The notes under the pieces: model-generated
The model's input: only the letters and a program-made list of their open reading frames with translations
Told to the model about the DNA's origin: nothing
Databases searched by the model: none
In this document: positions 16,937 to 27,226 of the stretch, piece after piece
How the letters are laid out: every line of letters begins with the position of its first letter
How positions within the stretch are numbered: position 1 is the first letter of the stretch
Source of the DNA: Rhizobiales bacterium 2SD
GTDB taxonomy: Bacteria; Pseudomonadota; Alphaproteobacteria; Rhizobiales; Beijerinckiaceae
Direction of reading: 5' to 3'
DNA: 64,000 nucleotides
Assembly (NCBI GenBank): GCA_005502805.1
Contig: SCMY01000003.1
Location: forward strand, 372,001-436,000
Made by a program: the position numbers and the translations under genes

Positions 16937-18250
16937 GTGACAGCCAACGGCACTCAGCAGGCGGGAGCACTGCGCTTCGAGGAATCGGCCCGGCAGATCG
17001 CTGAGAATGCGCGCTTCATCGCGGGCGGCGTGAACAGCAATTTCCGGCTCGGCATGGCGCCGGGGCCGCTGGTTTTCGAGCGCGGCGAAGGCGCCTATCT
17101 CATCGACGTCGATGGCAACCGGATCATCGACTACTACTGCGGCATGGGCGCGACCGTGCTCGGCCATACGCCCGCGCTGGTGCTGGAAGCGGTCAGGCGG
17201 CAGGCGGAAAAAGGCATCCTCTTCGCCGGTCAAGTGCCGATCGAATACGAAGCGGCGAAGCTGATCTGCGAGCGTATCCCGTCAGCCGAGCGGCTGCGCT
17301 TCGGCTCATCGGGCTCGGAGGTGGCGCAGGCGGCGATCCGGCTCGCCCGCGCCGCCACCGGTCGGCGGACCATCGTGAAGTTCGAGGGGCACTATCACGG
17401 CTGGTTCGACAACATCCTCTGGTCGGCCGCGCCGGGGCTGAATGCGGCCGGGCCGGAGGATGCCCCGACCCCGGTGATCGGCAGCAAGGGCCAGGATCCG
17501 GCGGCCGGCGAGGGACTCTCAATCCTCGGTTGGAACGATCTTCCGGCGCTGGAAGCGCGCCTGGCCAGAGGTGACGTCGCGGCGGTGCTGATGGAGCCGG
17601 CGATGTGCAACCAGGGCGCCATTGCGCCGGCGCCCGGCTATCTCGAAGGCGCGCTCGCCGCCTGCCGCCGGCATGGTGCGCTGCTGATCTTTGACGAGGT
17701 CATCACCGGCTTCCGCCTCGCGCGCGGTGGCGCACAGGAGCGCTTCGGCGTCACACCCGATCTCACCCTCATGGCCAAGGCGATCGCCAACGGCTTCCCG
17801 GTCGCGGCGGTCGCCGGCCGGGCCGACCTCGTCGATCTGTTCGCTGATGGCGTGCTGCATGGCGGCACCTTCAACGCCCAGCCGATCGCGATGGCGGCGA
17901 TGGTCGCGACGCAGAAGCTGCTGACGCCTGAGCACTACGAGCGCAGCTCCGCTCATGGCCAGCGCCTGCAGGACGGCATCCGCTCCATCCTGGCGCAGGC
18001 GGGGATCAAGGCGCAGGTCGCGGGCTTCCCGCTGATGTTCCACGTCGCCTTCGGGCTCGACGCGCCGGCGCGGAACTACCGGGACGTCGCGCGCGCGGAC
18101 AAGGTCGCCTATGGCCGCTTCGCCCATGCGCTGCTCAGGCGGGGCGTGCGCGTGCTCGAGCGCGGCGCCTGGTTCGTCTCTTCGGAGCATGACGCCACGG
18201 TTGTCGACGCGACGCTGGAAGCGGTCCGGGGAGCCGCCAGGGAAATCTGA
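16937..18250 (+). CDS. Class III PLP aminotransferase (GSA-aminomutase-like)
   Basis: A 437-residue class III aminotransferase with highest likeness in layout to glutamate-1-semialdehyde aminomutase and the beta-amino-acid transaminases. Visible marks are SSGSEVAQAAIRLARA (phosphate-binding turn), HYHGW, the cofactor Asp in LLIFDEVITGFR, the Schiff-base lysine in LMAKAIANGFP and GGTFNAQP. The GTG start at 16937 follows GGAGG by 8 bases. A second, housekeeping role in haem synthesis is unlikely given the setting beside an IclR gene and peptidases. Inference: it removes the amino group from an unusual amino acid, possibly a beta-amino acid. It ends 25 bases from a convergent gene. Confidence 0.88.
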   Translation: MTANGTQQAGALRFEESARQIAENARFIAGGVNSNFRLGMAPGPLVFERGEGAYLIDVDGNRIIDYYCGMGATVLGHTPALVLEAVRRQAEKGILFAGQVPIEYEAAKLICERIPSAERLRFGSSGSEVAQAAIRLARAATGRRTIVKFEGHYHGWFDNILWSAAPGLNAAGPEDAPTPVIGSKGQDPAAGEGLSILGWNDLPALEARLARGDVAAVLMEPAMCNQGAIAPAPGYLEGALAACRRHGALLIFDEVITGFRLARGGAQERFGVTPDLTLMAKAIANGFPVAAVAGRADLVDLFADGVLHGGTFNAQPIAMAAMVATQKLLTPEHYERSSAHGQRLQDGIRSILAQAGIKAQVAGFPLMFHVAFGLDAPARNYRDVARADKVAYGRFAHALLRRGVRVLERGAWFVSSEHDATVVDATLEAVRGAAREI

Positions 18251-18275
18251 GCCGGGTGAAAGGGGGACCTCTCGG

Positions 18276-18911
18276 TCACCAGGGCCGGCGCGGCCCCGTG
18301 TCGATGTGGATCAACCCGTTCCAGTAAACCTTGTTGCCGCCGACCTCGGGCAGGGTGCGGGCCCATTCCAGCACGGCGCGCGGCCGGACGCCGGGCACGC
18401 GGAAGTCCATGGCTTCGCAACGCTTGTGATAGGAGCCGCGCCGCGCCCGCCAGGGCGGACGCCAGGTCGAGGTCACTTTTACCGCTCCGTACTTGTCCGA
18501 GATCTTGCCGAGGATGCTCTTCAGCACCGGCGGCAGGCAGACGATCGAGGTGCCCGGATCGGTCGAGATGCCTGGTCGGTCGGGCTTCTCGTCGGGGTCG
18601 AAGGCGGGCTCTTCTCCGGTCTGACCCGGCGTGCGCTGCGGCCATTCCGGGCCCTCGTCGTCATCGGGCCCGGGCTGGGCGAGGGTGGGCGCAGGCCCGG
18701 GTCCAGGGCCCGGCGTCGTCGCGACGCTGGCTTCGACCGGGGCCTGCGGAAGCACGACGATGGGCGGGGCGCCCGGCTTGATCTGCAGATCGAGATCGAA
18801 GGGGCGCTCGGGCGGTAGCGGCGCGAGCATCATCTGCGCTGCGGCTGGGCCACTGAACATCAGCGCGGCCGCGCAGGCGCTGGGCAGAGCGATGCGCCGC
18901 ATTGAATTCAT
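18276..18911 (-). CDS. Secreted YcbK/DUF882-like (M15-type) protein
   Basis: A 211-residue protein with an N-terminal signal peptide (cleavage near PAAA-Q), a Pro/Gly/Asp-rich linker to about residue 115, and a C-terminal domain of the YcbK/DUF882 type related to M15 peptidoglycan carboxypeptidases. The zinc-site pattern H-x6-D (SYHKRCEAMDF) and the later H (LIHIDTGPRRPW) are kept. The usual glycine of the first motif is Cys here. Probable role: periplasmic peptidoglycan-related hydrolase. It is convergent with the aminotransferase. ATG 18911 and 18902 are both possible starts. Confidence 0.75.
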   Translation of the reverse strand: MNSMRRIALPSACAAALMFSGPAAAQMMLAPLPPERPFDLDLQIKPGAPPIVVLPQAPVEASVATTPGPGPGPAPTLAQPGPDDDEGPEWPQRTPGQTGEEPAFDPDEKPDRPGISTDPGTSIVCLPPVLKSILGKISDKYGAVKVTSTWRPPWRARRGSYHKRCEAMDFRVPGVRPRAVLEWARTLPEVGGNKVYWNGLIHIDTGPRRPW

Positions 18912-19305
18912 GAAGCGCAGGACGCCGAAGGCGGCATTGCGGCCAGGGGAGCACGATCACGATGCGTTGTCGGCTTCGGCATGTCCCGCAACGGTGCTCC
19001 TGACGCATCGGCAGTGCTTGCCGACGAATCGTGCCGGCGCCGAAGATTGACGTTACGTCCCCGTTTGCCATGCTTATGCGCGCCGCGACAACCGCCTTGC
19101 GCCCGGCGTCGCCGATCACGAAAATTGGCGCCGAAACGGCCGGGAATCGTGACGCTTCCGTGGGCGGCGTCGACATATGCGGCAAAGACATGGCGACAGC
19201 CGCGTTGTGCGGCGCGGCGAACCCTTGCGTGATTCTAAAGCAGGGTCTAATCGACTGGCGAGATTGAGGGCGCCGCCTCGGCGCCGGGTTGAAGCGGGGT
19301 GACAG
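18912..19305. other. 394-bp intergenic region upstream of the nuo operon
   Basis: Short frames here have no ribosome sites and no family likeness, so I call no gene. The right half should hold the nuo promoter. The best pair seen is TTGCGT (19225-19230) and a weak TAATCG 17 bases later, which ends about 58 bases before nuoA. Start signals of the minus-strand YcbK-like gene must lie in the left part. No strong hairpin or repeat was seen. Confidence 0.4.
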
Positions 19306-19686
19306 ATGCAAGCTCTTCCTGTGCAGTCCCTGCTGTCGGACTACCTGCCTCTGGCGATCTTTATCGGCCTGTCGCTGGTGATTGGCCTCGCGCTGCTGAT
19401 TGCGCCATTCGCTGTCGCGTATTCCAAGCCGGACGCCGAGAAGCTCTCGGCCTATGAGTGCGGCTTCAACGCCTTCGACGATGCGCGCATGAAGTTCGAC
19501 GTGCGCTTCTACCTGGTTGCCATCCTCTTCATCATCTTCGATCTCGAAGTCGCCTTCCTCTTCCCCTGGGCGGTCGCCTTCGGCGGCCTCGGCTGGGTCG
19601 GCTTCTGGTCGATGATGGTGTTCCTCGGCGTGCTGACGGTCGGTTTCGTCTACGAGTGGCGCAAGGGCGCGCTCGAGTGGGATTGA
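19306..19686 (+). CDS. nuoA: NADH-quinone oxidoreductase subunit A
   Basis: A 126-residue inner-membrane subunit with three helices; first gene of the complex I operon. The conserved loop between helices 1 and 2 reads [21 protein letters not shown], shown here in two parts: SAYECGF (with the family Cys) and [11 protein letters not shown]. This loop lines the quinone-site entrance near NuoD and NuoH. Length is normal. A 61-bp gap separates it from nuoB. Confidence 0.97.
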   Translation: MQALPVQSLLSDYLPLAIFIGLSLVIGLALLIAPFAVAYSKPDAEKLSAYECGFNAFDDARMKFDVRFYLVAILFIIFDLEVAFLFPWAVAFGGLGWVGFWSMMVFLGVLTVGFVYEWRKGALEWD

Positions 19687-19747
19687 TCGTTTTGTCGCGT
19701 CGGGCTGATATCGTTTTACATTCGACGAAACCCAAAGGTTCGAACTG

Positions 19748-20332
19748 ATGGCCATGACAGCGATCGATCGCGGTGATCCGCTCGTCGCGCCGGCTCCCAG
19801 GGGTCTGCTCGGCCCCGACGGCAAGCCGCTCGGCGCCCGCGATCCTTATTTCGTCGAGATCAACAACGAGCTGGCCGACAAGGGCTTCCTGGTCACGGCG
19901 AGCGATGACCTGATCAACTGGGCCCGCACCGGCTCCTTGATGTGGATGACGTTCGGCCTCGCTTGCTGCGCGGTCGAGATGATGCAGCTCTCCATGCCGC
20001 GCTACGACGTCGAGCGCTTCGGCTTCGCGCCGCGCGCCTCGCCGCGCCAGTCCGACGTGATGATCGTCGCCGGCACGCTGACCAACAAGATGGCTCCGGC
20101 CCTGCGCAAGGTCTACGACCAGATGCCGGAGCCGCGCTACGTCATCTCGATGGGCTCCTGCGCCAATGGTGGCGGCTACTACCACTACAGCTATTCGGTG
20201 GTGCGCGGCTGCGACCGCATCGTTCCGATCGACGTCTATGTGCCGGGCTGCCCGCCGACCGCGGAAGCGCTGCTCTATGGCGTGCTGCTGCTGCAGAAGA
20301 AGATCCGGCGGACCGGGACGATCGAGCGCTGA
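19748..20332 (+). CDS. nuoB: NADH-quinone oxidoreductase subunit B
   Basis: A 194-residue peripheral-arm subunit that holds [4Fe-4S] cluster N2, the last electron donor to quinone. The four ligands are visible: the adjacent pair Cys73-Cys74 in [10 protein letters not shown], Cys138 in MGSCANGG and Cys168 in VPGCPPT. A short N-terminal extension before residue 32 is usual in alphaproteobacteria and mitochondria. It lies between nuoA and nuoC with 61- and 36-bp gaps. Confidence 0.98.
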   Translation: MAMTAIDRGDPLVAPAPRGLLGPDGKPLGARDPYFVEINNELADKGFLVTASDDLINWARTGSLMWMTFGLACCAVEMMQLSMPRYDVERFGFAPRASPRQSDVMIVAGTLTNKMAPALRKVYDQMPEPRYVISMGSCANGGGYYHYSYSVVRGCDRIVPIDVYVPGCPPTAEALLYGVLLLQKKIRRTGTIER

Positions 20333-20368
20333 GGCGCTTGGCGACCGGCGGCTTGCGAAGGTGATGCG

Positions 20369-20974
20369 ATGAGCGAAGCGCTCGTGACATTGGGCGAAGA
20401 GATCAAGGCGGCGCTGCCCGGCGCGGTGACCGATATCGTCGTCGCCTATGACGAGATCACGGTGCTCGCCGAGGCGGCCGAGATCGTGCGGGTTCTCAAG
20501 ACCCTCTATGACGATCAGCGCTTCCGCTTCGTCAATTTCACCGACATCGCCGGCGCCGACTATCCGCAGCGCGAGAAGCGCTTCGACGTCGTCTACCACC
20601 TGCTCTCGCCGCGCCATAACCGGCGCATCCGCGTCAAGGTCCAGACCGACGAGGCGACGCCGGTCCCCTCCGTGATCGAGGTCTTCCCGGCCGCCAACTG
20701 GTACGAGCGCGAGGCCTACGATTTCTACGGCATCCTGTTCTCGAACCATCCGGACCTGCGCCGCATTCTCACCGACTACGGCTTCGAGGGCTATCCGCTG
20801 CGCAAGGACTTCCCGCTGACCGGATTCGTCGAGGTCCGCTATGACGACGAGCAGAAGCGCGTCGTCTACGAGCCGGTGAAGCTGAACCAGGAGTTCCGCA
20901 ACTTCGACTTCCTCTCGCCCTGGGAAGGGACGGAATACGTCCTGCCGGGCGACGAGAAGGCCAAGGCGGGCTGA
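20369..20974 (+). CDS. nuoC: NADH-quinone oxidoreductase subunit C
   Basis: A 201-residue subunit of the hydrophilic arm with the complex I 30-kDa signature ERETYDFYGI-like sequence ([14 protein letters not shown]) and the downstream [13 protein letters not shown]. It packs against NuoD and has no cofactor. NuoC and NuoD are separate genes here, as in other alphaproteobacteria, unlike the fused nuoCD of E. coli. Its stop is 4 bases before an unrelated GFA-family gene that breaks the usual nuoC-nuoD junction. Confidence 0.97.
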   Translation: MSEALVTLGEEIKAALPGAVTDIVVAYDEITVLAEAAEIVRVLKTLYDDQRFRFVNFTDIAGADYPQREKRFDVVYHLLSPRHNRRIRVKVQTDEATPVPSVIEVFPAANWYEREAYDFYGILFSNHPDLRRILTDYGFEGYPLRKDFPLTGFVEVRYDDEQKRVVYEPVKLNQEFRNFDFLSPWEGTEYVLPGDEKAKAG

Positions 20975-20978
20975 GCCA

Positions 20979-21416
20979 ATGGGCGAAGGCCACAAACTCT
21001 CCGGCGGCTGTCTCTGCGGCTCGGTGCGCTTCACGGCGACGCTGGCCAAGCCCGAGATGGACGTCTGCCATTGCAGCATGTGCCGTCGCTGGAGCGGCGG
21101 CACGCTGATGACCGTGCCATGCACGCAGGTCGCGATCGCCGACGAAACCAATCTTGCCGTCTACACCTCCTCGGAATGGGGCGAGCGCGTCTTCTGCCGG
21201 AACTGCGGCACCAGCCTGTTCTGGCGCCAGCGCTCGGGCGCTGGCCATGTCGCGGTGGCGTTCCCGAGCCTCAATGATCCTTCCGATCTCGTCTTCGCCG
21301 AGGAGATCTTCATCGACGAGAAGCCTGATCTCTACGCCTTCGCGGGCGAGCGCCGTCGCAAGACCGGCGAGCAGGTGATCGCCGAATTCCATGCCGCCCA
21401 GGAAGGCCGGACATGA
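20979..21416 (+). CDS. GFA/CENP-V-family zinc protein inside the nuo operon
   Basis: A 145-residue protein of the Gfa-like (PF04828) family. Zinc ligands are visible as [22 protein letters not shown] and [11 protein letters not shown]. The family includes an enzyme first described as glutathione-dependent formaldehyde-activating; most members have no proven role. It starts 4 bases after nuoC, and its stop codon overlaps the start of nuoD (ATGA), so it is translated with complex I. No role in complex I assembly is known for this family; co-transcription may be incidental. Base composition resembles its neighbours. Confidence 0.93.
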   Translation: MGEGHKLSGGCLCGSVRFTATLAKPEMDVCHCSMCRRWSGGTLMTVPCTQVAIADETNLAVYTSSEWGERVFCRNCGTSLFWRQRSGAGHVAVAFPSLNDPSDLVFAEEIFIDEKPDLYAFAGERRRKTGEQVIAEFHAAQEGRT

Positions 21417-22603
21417 CCGAGCACAACATCCGCAATTTCTCGATCAATTTCGGGCCGCAGCACCCGGCGGCGCACGGCGTGCTGCGCCTGGTGCTGGAGC
21501 TTGACGGCGAGATCGTCGAGCGCGTCGATCCGCATATTGGCCTCTTGCATCGCGGCACCGAGAAGCTGATCGAGCACAAGACCTATCTCCAGGCCGTGCC
21601 CTATTTCGACCGGCTCGACTATGTCGCGCCGATGAACCAGGAGCATGCCTACGCGCTCGCGGTCGAGAAGCTGATGGGCGTGACCGTGCCACGCCGCGGC
21701 CAGCTCATCCGCGTGCTCTATTCCGAGATCGGCCGCATCCTCTCGCACATCCTCAACGTCACCACGCAGGCGATGGACGTCGGCGCGCTCACCCCGCCGC
21801 TCTGGGGCTTCGAGGAGCGCGAGAAGCTGATGATCTTCTACGAGCGGGCCTGCGGCGCGCGCATGCATGCGGCTTATGTCCGGCCGGGCGGCGTCCACCA
21901 GGACCTGCCGACCTCGCTGATCCACGACATCGCCGAATGGTGCGATCCCTTCCTCAAGGTCTGCGACGACCTCGAAGGCCTGCTTACCGACAACCGCATC
22001 TTCAAGCAGCGCAATGTCGACATCGGCGTCGTCGATCTCGAAACCTGCTGGAAATGGGGCTTCTCGGGCGTGATGGTGCGCGGCTCCGGCGCGCCCTGGG
22101 ACCTGCGCAAGAGCCAGCCCTATGAATGCTACGAGGAGATGGAATTCGACATCCCCGTCGGCAAGAACGGCGACTGCTACGACCGCTACTGCATCCGCAT
22201 GGAAGAGATGCGCCAGTCGGTCCGCATCATGAAGCAGTGCTGCGAGAAGCTGCTGGCGGCCGATGGCGGCGGCCCGGTCTCCTCGCTAGACGGCAAGATG
22301 GTGCCGCCCAAGCGCGGCGAGATGAAGCGCTCGATGGAAGCGCTGATCCATCACTTCAAGCTCTACACCGAGGGCTACAAGGTGCCCGAGGGCGAAGTCT
22401 ACGCCGCCGTTGAGGCGCCGAAGGGCGAATTCGGCGTCTATCTCGTCTCCGATGGCACCAACAAGCCCTATCGCTGCAAGATCAAGGCGCCGGGCTTCGC
22501 CCATCTCCAGGCCATGGATTTCATGTGCCGCAAGCACATGCTCGCCGACGTCTCCGCGATCCTCGGCTCCCTCGATATCGTCTTTGGTGAGGTGGACCGC
22601 TGA
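21413..22603 (+). CDS. nuoD: NADH-quinone oxidoreductase subunit D
   Basis: A 396-residue 49-kDa-type subunit that forms the quinone pocket with NuoB. Near the N-terminus it has [15 protein letters not shown], with the quinone-site histidine, and then [12 protein letters not shown]. The [17 protein letters not shown] stretch and the C-terminal arginine-free DIVFGEVDR tail (position of the degenerate hydrogenase ligand region) are typical. Its start overlaps the GFA gene stop and its stop overlaps nuoE by one base (TGATG), so translation is coupled through the operon. Confidence 0.98.
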   Translation: MTEHNIRNFSINFGPQHPAAHGVLRLVLELDGEIVERVDPHIGLLHRGTEKLIEHKTYLQAVPYFDRLDYVAPMNQEHAYALAVEKLMGVTVPRRGQLIRVLYSEIGRILSHILNVTTQAMDVGALTPPLWGFEEREKLMIFYERACGARMHAAYVRPGGVHQDLPTSLIHDIAEWCDPFLKVCDDLEGLLTDNRIFKQRNVDIGVVDLETCWKWGFSGVMVRGSGAPWDLRKSQPYECYEEMEFDIPVGKNGDCYDRYCIRMEEMRQSVRIMKQCCEKLLAADGGGPVSSLDGKMVPPKRGEMKRSMEALIHHFKLYTEGYKVPEGEVYAAVEAPKGEFGVYLVSDGTNKPYRCKIKAPGFAHLQAMDFMCRKHMLADVSAILGSLDIVFGEVDR

Positions 22604-23835
22604 TGTCCGTCCGTCGTCTCGCGCCCGATCACGTTCAGCCGGCTTCCTTCGCCTTCAATGCCGCGAACGAGAACTGGGCTGACCAGCAGATCGCCAAATA
22701 CCCGGAAGGCCGCCAGGCCTCGGCCGTGATCCCGCTGCTGTGGAAGGCGCAGGAGCAGCATCATGGCTGGCTGCCGCGCGCCGCGATCGAAGCGGTCGCG
22801 CACAAGCTCGGTATGGCGCCGATGCGGGTGCTGGAGGTCGCGACCTTCTACACCATGTTCAATCTGCAGCCGGTCGGCACGCATTTCGTCCAGCTCTGCG
22901 GCACGACGCCCTGCGCGCTGCGCGGCGCCGAGGCGCTGAAGAAGGTCTGCGAGGAGGTGATCGGCCCGCAGTCGACCGTCACCCATGACGGCAAGCTGTC
23001 CTGGCTCGAGGTCGAGTGCCTCGGCGCCTGCTGCAACGCCCCGATGGCGCAGATCAATTTCGACTATTACGAAGACCTGAACCCAGAGAATTTCCGCAAG
23101 CTGCTTGAGGACCTGCGTCATGGCCGCCCGACCAAGCCCGGCCCGCAAGTCGACCGTTCCTGCTCGGAGCCGCTCGGCGGCGGCGACACGCTGAAGGATC
23201 CGGCTCTGTACAATGGCTCGATGATCGGCGCTGGCGACTGGCAGAAGCGCATCACCGGGCAGCGCGAAGAGGCCGCGATCAAGATCGCCAGCGAGAAGGC
23301 CGCGGCCGAGGCCAAGGCCAAGGCGGAAGCCGAGGCTGCCGCCGCGACGACCAAGGCCAGCCCGACCGACGTCAAGACCGCGCCGGCCCCCGAGGCCGCC
23401 GCCCCGGCCCGTCCCAAGCCGTCCGCGCCGAACCAGCCGGCCAGTGCTGCGCAGGACACTCCCTCCGCGACGGGCAAGGCGATCAAGGACACGTCTGCCA
23501 AGGCGCCAGCGGCCAAGGCTGCTCCTGCAGCCGAACCTGCTCCCGCCGTCGCCGAGTCCAAGCCCCAGCTGCTGACCGCGGCTCGCGGTGGCAAGGGCGA
23601 CGATCTCGAGCTGATCTGGGGCGTCGGTCCCAAGCTCGGCCAGATGCTCAACGAGATGGGCATCTGGCATTTCGACCAGGTTGCCGCCTGGACGCCCGCC
23701 GAGCTCGCCTGGGTCGATGCCCGGCTGACCGGCTTCAAGGGCAGGGCGGTCCGTGACGACTGGATCTCGCAGGCGAAGAAGCTCGCTACCGGCTGGCGGC
23801 CGGAGAGCAAGCTCGGCGACAAGCCGGCGAACTGA
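22603..23835 (+). CDS. nuoE: NADH-quinone oxidoreductase subunit E, long form
   Basis: A 410-residue NuoE; the classical protein is near 160-240 residues. The thioredoxin-like domain holds the [2Fe-2S] N1a ligands Cys99, Cys104, Cys139 and Cys143 (LCGTTPC and CLGACC). Past residue 210 comes an Ala/Lys/Pro-rich linker, then at 333-397 a compact domain beginning [19 protein letters not shown], a helix-hairpin-helix type sequence like the H3TH domains of DNA-related proteins. Such tails occur in some alphaproteobacterial NuoE proteins; their role is unknown. Overlaps nuoD by one base. Confidence 0.96.
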   Translation: MSVRRLAPDHVQPASFAFNAANENWADQQIAKYPEGRQASAVIPLLWKAQEQHHGWLPRAAIEAVAHKLGMAPMRVLEVATFYTMFNLQPVGTHFVQLCGTTPCALRGAEALKKVCEEVIGPQSTVTHDGKLSWLEVECLGACCNAPMAQINFDYYEDLNPENFRKLLEDLRHGRPTKPGPQVDRSCSEPLGGGDTLKDPALYNGSMIGAGDWQKRITGQREEAAIKIASEKAAAEAKAKAEAEAAAATTKASPTDVKTAPAPEAAAPARPKPSAPNQPASAAQDTPSATGKAIKDTSAKAPAAKAAPAAEPAPAVAESKPQLLTAARGGKGDDLELIWGVGPKLGQMLNEMGIWHFDQVAAWTPAELAWVDARLTGFKGRAVRDDWISQAKKLATGWRPESKLGDKPAN

Positions 23836-23846
23836 GGCGAACAACG

Positions 23847-25151
23847 ATGCTTGCTGATCGCGACCGCATCTTCACCAATCTCTACGGCCTGCACGACCCC
23901 GGGCTGAAGGGCGCCATCCAGCGCGGCGCTTGGGACGGCACCAAGTTCCTGCTCGAGCAGGGCCGCGACTGGATCATCGACGAGATGAAGAAGTCGGGCC
24001 TGCGCGGGCGCGGCGGCGCCGGCTTTCCGACCGGCCTGAAATGGTCGTTCATGCCCAAGCAGAGCGACGGGCGCCCGCATTACCTCGTCGTCAATGCCGA
24101 CGAGTCGGAGCCGGGCACCTGCAAGGATCGCGAGATCATGCGCAACGACCCGCATACGCTGGTCGAGGGCTGCCTGATCGCCTCCTTCGCCATGGGCGCC
24201 AATGCGGCCTACATCTACATCCGCGGCGAATACATCCGTGAGCGCGAGGCGCTGCAGCGCGCCGTCGACGAGGCCTATGAGGCGAACCTCATCGGCAAGA
24301 ACAACAAGCACGGCTATCCTTTTGATCTCTATGTGCATCACGGCGCCGGCGCCTATATTTGCGGCGAAGAGACGGCGCTGCTGGAGAGCCTCGAAGGCAA
24401 GAAGGGCATGCCGCGGCTGAAGCCGCCTTTCCCGGCCAATGTCGGCCTCTATGGCTGCCCGACCACCGTCAACAATGTCGAGTCGATCGCGGTCGCGCCG
24501 ACCATCCTGCGCCGCGGCGCCAGCTGGTTCTCCTCGATCGGCACGCCGAACAATGTCGGCACCAAGCTGTTCTGCGTCTCGGGCCATGTGAATAAGCCCT
24601 GCAACGTCGAAGAGGCGATGGGCCTGACCTTCCGCGAGCTGATCGACCGCCATTGCGGCGGCATCCGCGGCGGCTGGGACAATCTCAAGGCGGTCATCCC
24701 CGGCGGCTCGTCCGTCCGCATGGTGCCGGCCGAGCAGATCATCGACACGCCGATGGATTTCGACTCGCTCTCCAAGCTGAAATCGGGCCTCGGCACGGCG
24801 GCGGTGATCGTGATGGACAAGTCGACCGACATCATCCGCGCCATCGCCCGCATCAGCTATTTCTACAAGCATGAGAGCTGCGGCCAGTGCACGCCTTGCC
24901 GCGAGGGCACCGGCTGGATGTGGCGCGTCGTCAATCGCATGGCCGAAGGCCGCGCCCAGAAGCGCGAGATCGACATGCTGCTCGACGTCTCCAAGCAGAT
25001 CGAGGGCCACACCATCTGCGCGCTGGGCGATGCTGCCGCCTGGCCGATCCAGGGCCTGATCAACCATTTCCGTCACGAGATCGAGCAGCGTATCGACGAC
25101 TATGCCGCCAACCCGCATGGCGAGCCGGTCAGGCTCATGGCGGCGGAGTGA
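23847..25151 (+). CDS. nuoF: NADH-quinone oxidoreductase subunit F
   Basis: A 434-residue NADH-binding subunit with FMN and cluster N3. The FMN site [13 protein letters not shown] is near residue 56, the NADH-binding [19 protein letters not shown] near 170, and the cluster ligands are in [14 protein letters not shown] with a fourth Cys in [10 protein letters not shown]. It accepts hydride from NADH at the tip of the peripheral arm and passes electrons to NuoG. Length is standard; it starts 11 bases after nuoE. Confidence 0.98.
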   Translation: MLADRDRIFTNLYGLHDPGLKGAIQRGAWDGTKFLLEQGRDWIIDEMKKSGLRGRGGAGFPTGLKWSFMPKQSDGRPHYLVVNADESEPGTCKDREIMRNDPHTLVEGCLIASFAMGANAAYIYIRGEYIREREALQRAVDEAYEANLIGKNNKHGYPFDLYVHHGAGAYICGEETALLESLEGKKGMPRLKPPFPANVGLYGCPTTVNNVESIAVAPTILRRGASWFSSIGTPNNVGTKLFCVSGHVNKPCNVEEAMGLTFRELIDRHCGGIRGGWDNLKAVIPGGSSVRMVPAEQIIDTPMDFDSLSKLKSGLGTAAVIVMDKSTDIIRAIARISYFYKHESCGQCTPCREGTGWMWRVVNRMAEGRAQKREIDMLLDVSKQIEGHTICALGDAAAWPIQGLINHFRHEIEQRIDDYAANPHGEPVRLMAAE

Positions 25152-25155
25152 GACC

Positions 25156-27219
25156 ATGACCAAGCTTCTGATCGACGGCATCGAGGTCGACGTCCCGCCG
25201 GAGTATACCGTGCTCCAGGCCTGCGAGGCGGCGGGCGCCGAAGTGCCGCGCTTCTGCTTCCATGAGCGGCTCTCGATCGCCGGCAATTGCCGCATGTGCC
25301 TGGTCGAGGTGAAGGGCGGCCCGCCGAAGCCGCAGGCTTCCTGCGCCATCGGCGTGCGCGACCTGCGCCCCGGCCCGAACGGCGAGCCGCCGGTCGTGCT
25401 GACCAAGTCGCCGATGGTCAAGAAGGCACGCGAAGGGGTGATGGAGTTCCTGCTCATCAACCACCCGCTCGATTGTCCGATCTGCGACCAGGGCGGCGAG
25501 TGCGACCTGCAGGACCAGGCGATGGCCTACGGCGTCGACACCTCGCGCTATGCTGAGAACAAGCGCGCCGTCGAGGACAAGTATATCGGCCCGCTGGTCA
25601 AGACCTCGATGACGCGCTGCATCCAGTGCACGCGCTGCGTCCGCTTCACCACCGAGGTCGCCGGCGCCTCCGATCTCGGCGCGATCGGCCGCGGCGAGGA
25701 CATGGAGATCACCACCTATCTCGAGCACGCGATGAGCTCGGAGCTGCAGGGCAATGTCGTCGATCTCTGCCCGGTCGGCGCCCTGACCTCCAAGCCCTAC
25801 CAGAACAAGGCTCGCCCCTGGGAGCTGACCAAGACCGAATCCATCGACGTGATGGACGCGGTCGGCTCGGCGATCCGCGTCGACTCGCGCGGCCGTGAGG
25901 TGATGCGCGTGCTGCCGCGCGTCAACGAGGCGGTGAACGAGGAGTGGATCTCCGACAAGACCCGCCACATTGCCGACGGCCTCAGGACCCAGCGGCTCGA
26001 CCGTCCCTATATCCGCGAGAACGGCGCGCTGCGTGCGGCGAGCTGGACCGAGGCGCTCGCGCTCGTCGCTGGCAAGCTCAAGGCAGCCAAGCCCGAGCGC
26101 ATCGGCGCGATCGCCGGCGATCTTGCCGCGGTCGAGGAGATGTACGCCCTCAAGGCGCTGATCGCCGGCCTCGGCTCGACCAATCTCGACTGCCGCCAGG
26201 ACGGGGCGAAGCTCGACCCGGCCTTCGGCCGCGCCAGCTACGTCCTCAACACCGGCATTGCCGGCATCGAGGATGCGACCTCGCTGCTGATCATCGGCTC
26301 GAATCCGCGTCGCGAGGCGCCGATCGTCAATGCCCGCATCCGCAAGCGCTGGCTGCGCGGCGACTTCAAGGTCTCGCTGATCGGCGAGAAGGTCGACCTG
26401 ACCTACGCCTATGACTATCTCGGCGCCGGCGCCGAGACGCTGGCCGACCTGGTCAAGCGCGCCGGTGCTGCCGGCGAACGGCCGATGGTGCTGGTCGGGC
26501 AGGGCGCTCTCACCCGCTCCGACGGCGCCGCCGTGCTTTCGCTCGCGGCCAAGGCGGCCGAGGTGCTCGGCGCGGTCAAGGACGGCTGGAACGGTTTTGG
26601 CGTACTGCACACCGCGGCGGCTCGCGTCGGCGGTCTCGATCTCGGCTTCGTGCCGGGCGAGGGCGGTCACGACGTCGCCCGCATGACGAGGGAGGGTGCA
26701 CTCGACGTGCTCTTCCTGCTCGGCGCCGACGAGGTCGAAGTGCCGGCCGGCGCCTTCGTGATCTACCAGGGCAGCCATGGCGACAAGGGCGCCCACCGCG
26801 CCGACGTGATCCTGCCGGGCGCGGCCTATACCGAGAAGTCCGGCACCTTCGTCAACACCGAGGGGCGGGTGCAGATGGCCGCTCGCGCCACCTTCCCGCC
26901 CGGCGAGGCGAAGGAGGACTGGGCGATCCTGCGGGCGCTCTCCGCTTCGCTCGGCAAGCCGCTGCCATTCGACTCGCTTGGTGCGCTGCGCCGCGAGCTC
27001 TATGCCGCTCATCCGCATTTCGCCGCCGTCGATACGGTTGCCGAGAGCGACCGCGCCGGGCTGGCCAAGCTGGCGGGGCGGGGCGGCGCGACCGACAAGG
27101 CCGGCTTCGTCCCAGCGGTCGCCGATTTCTACACCACGAACCCCATCGCCCGTGCTTCGGCGGTGATGGCGGAATGCTCGGCGCTGGCCTCCGGCCGCAT
27201 GCGCCAGGCGGCGGAGTAA
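25156..27219 (+). CDS. nuoG: NADH-quinone oxidoreductase subunit G
   Basis: A 687-residue subunit carrying clusters N1b, N4 and N5. The N-terminal [2Fe-2S] domain shows [17 protein letters not shown]5 is ligated by the H-x3-C-x2-C-x5-C type sequence [20 protein letters not shown]4 by CIQCTRC and a distant CPVGAL. The C-terminal half is a molybdopterin-oxidoreductase-like domain without cofactor. The ATG at 25156 follows a GGAG site; an earlier in-frame ATG lies inside nuoF. The extra N7 cysteine set of some bacteria is not evident. Confidence 0.97.
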   Translation: MTKLLIDGIEVDVPPEYTVLQACEAAGAEVPRFCFHERLSIAGNCRMCLVEVKGGPPKPQASCAIGVRDLRPGPNGEPPVVLTKSPMVKKAREGVMEFLLINHPLDCPICDQGGECDLQDQAMAYGVDTSRYAENKRAVEDKYIGPLVKTSMTRCIQCTRCVRFTTEVAGASDLGAIGRGEDMEITTYLEHAMSSELQGNVVDLCPVGALTSKPYQNKARPWELTKTESIDVMDAVGSAIRVDSRGREVMRVLPRVNEAVNEEWISDKTRHIADGLRTQRLDRPYIRENGALRAASWTEALALVAGKLKAAKPERIGAIAGDLAAVEEMYALKALIAGLGSTNLDCRQDGAKLDPAFGRASYVLNTGIAGIEDATSLLIIGSNPRREAPIVNARIRKRWLRGDFKVSLIGEKVDLTYAYDYLGAGAETLADLVKRAGAAGERPMVLVGQGALTRSDGAAVLSLAAKAAEVLGAVKDGWNGFGVLHTAAARVGGLDLGFVPGEGGHDVARMTREGALDVLFLLGADEVEVPAGAFVIYQGSHGDKGAHRADVILPGAAYTEKSGTFVNTEGRVQMAARATFPPGEAKEDWAILRALSASLGKPLPFDSLGALRRELYAAHPHFAAVDTVAESDRAGLAKLAGRGGATDKAGFVPAVADFYTTNPIARASAVMAECSALASGRMRQAAE

Positions 27220-27226
27220 GCCTCAG

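Noticed and set aside
3330..18250. Classical microcystin (mlrABCD) degradation cluster
   Set aside because: Only mlrC-like genes are present; mlrA, mlrB and mlrD counterparts were not seen, so the substrate should not be assumed.
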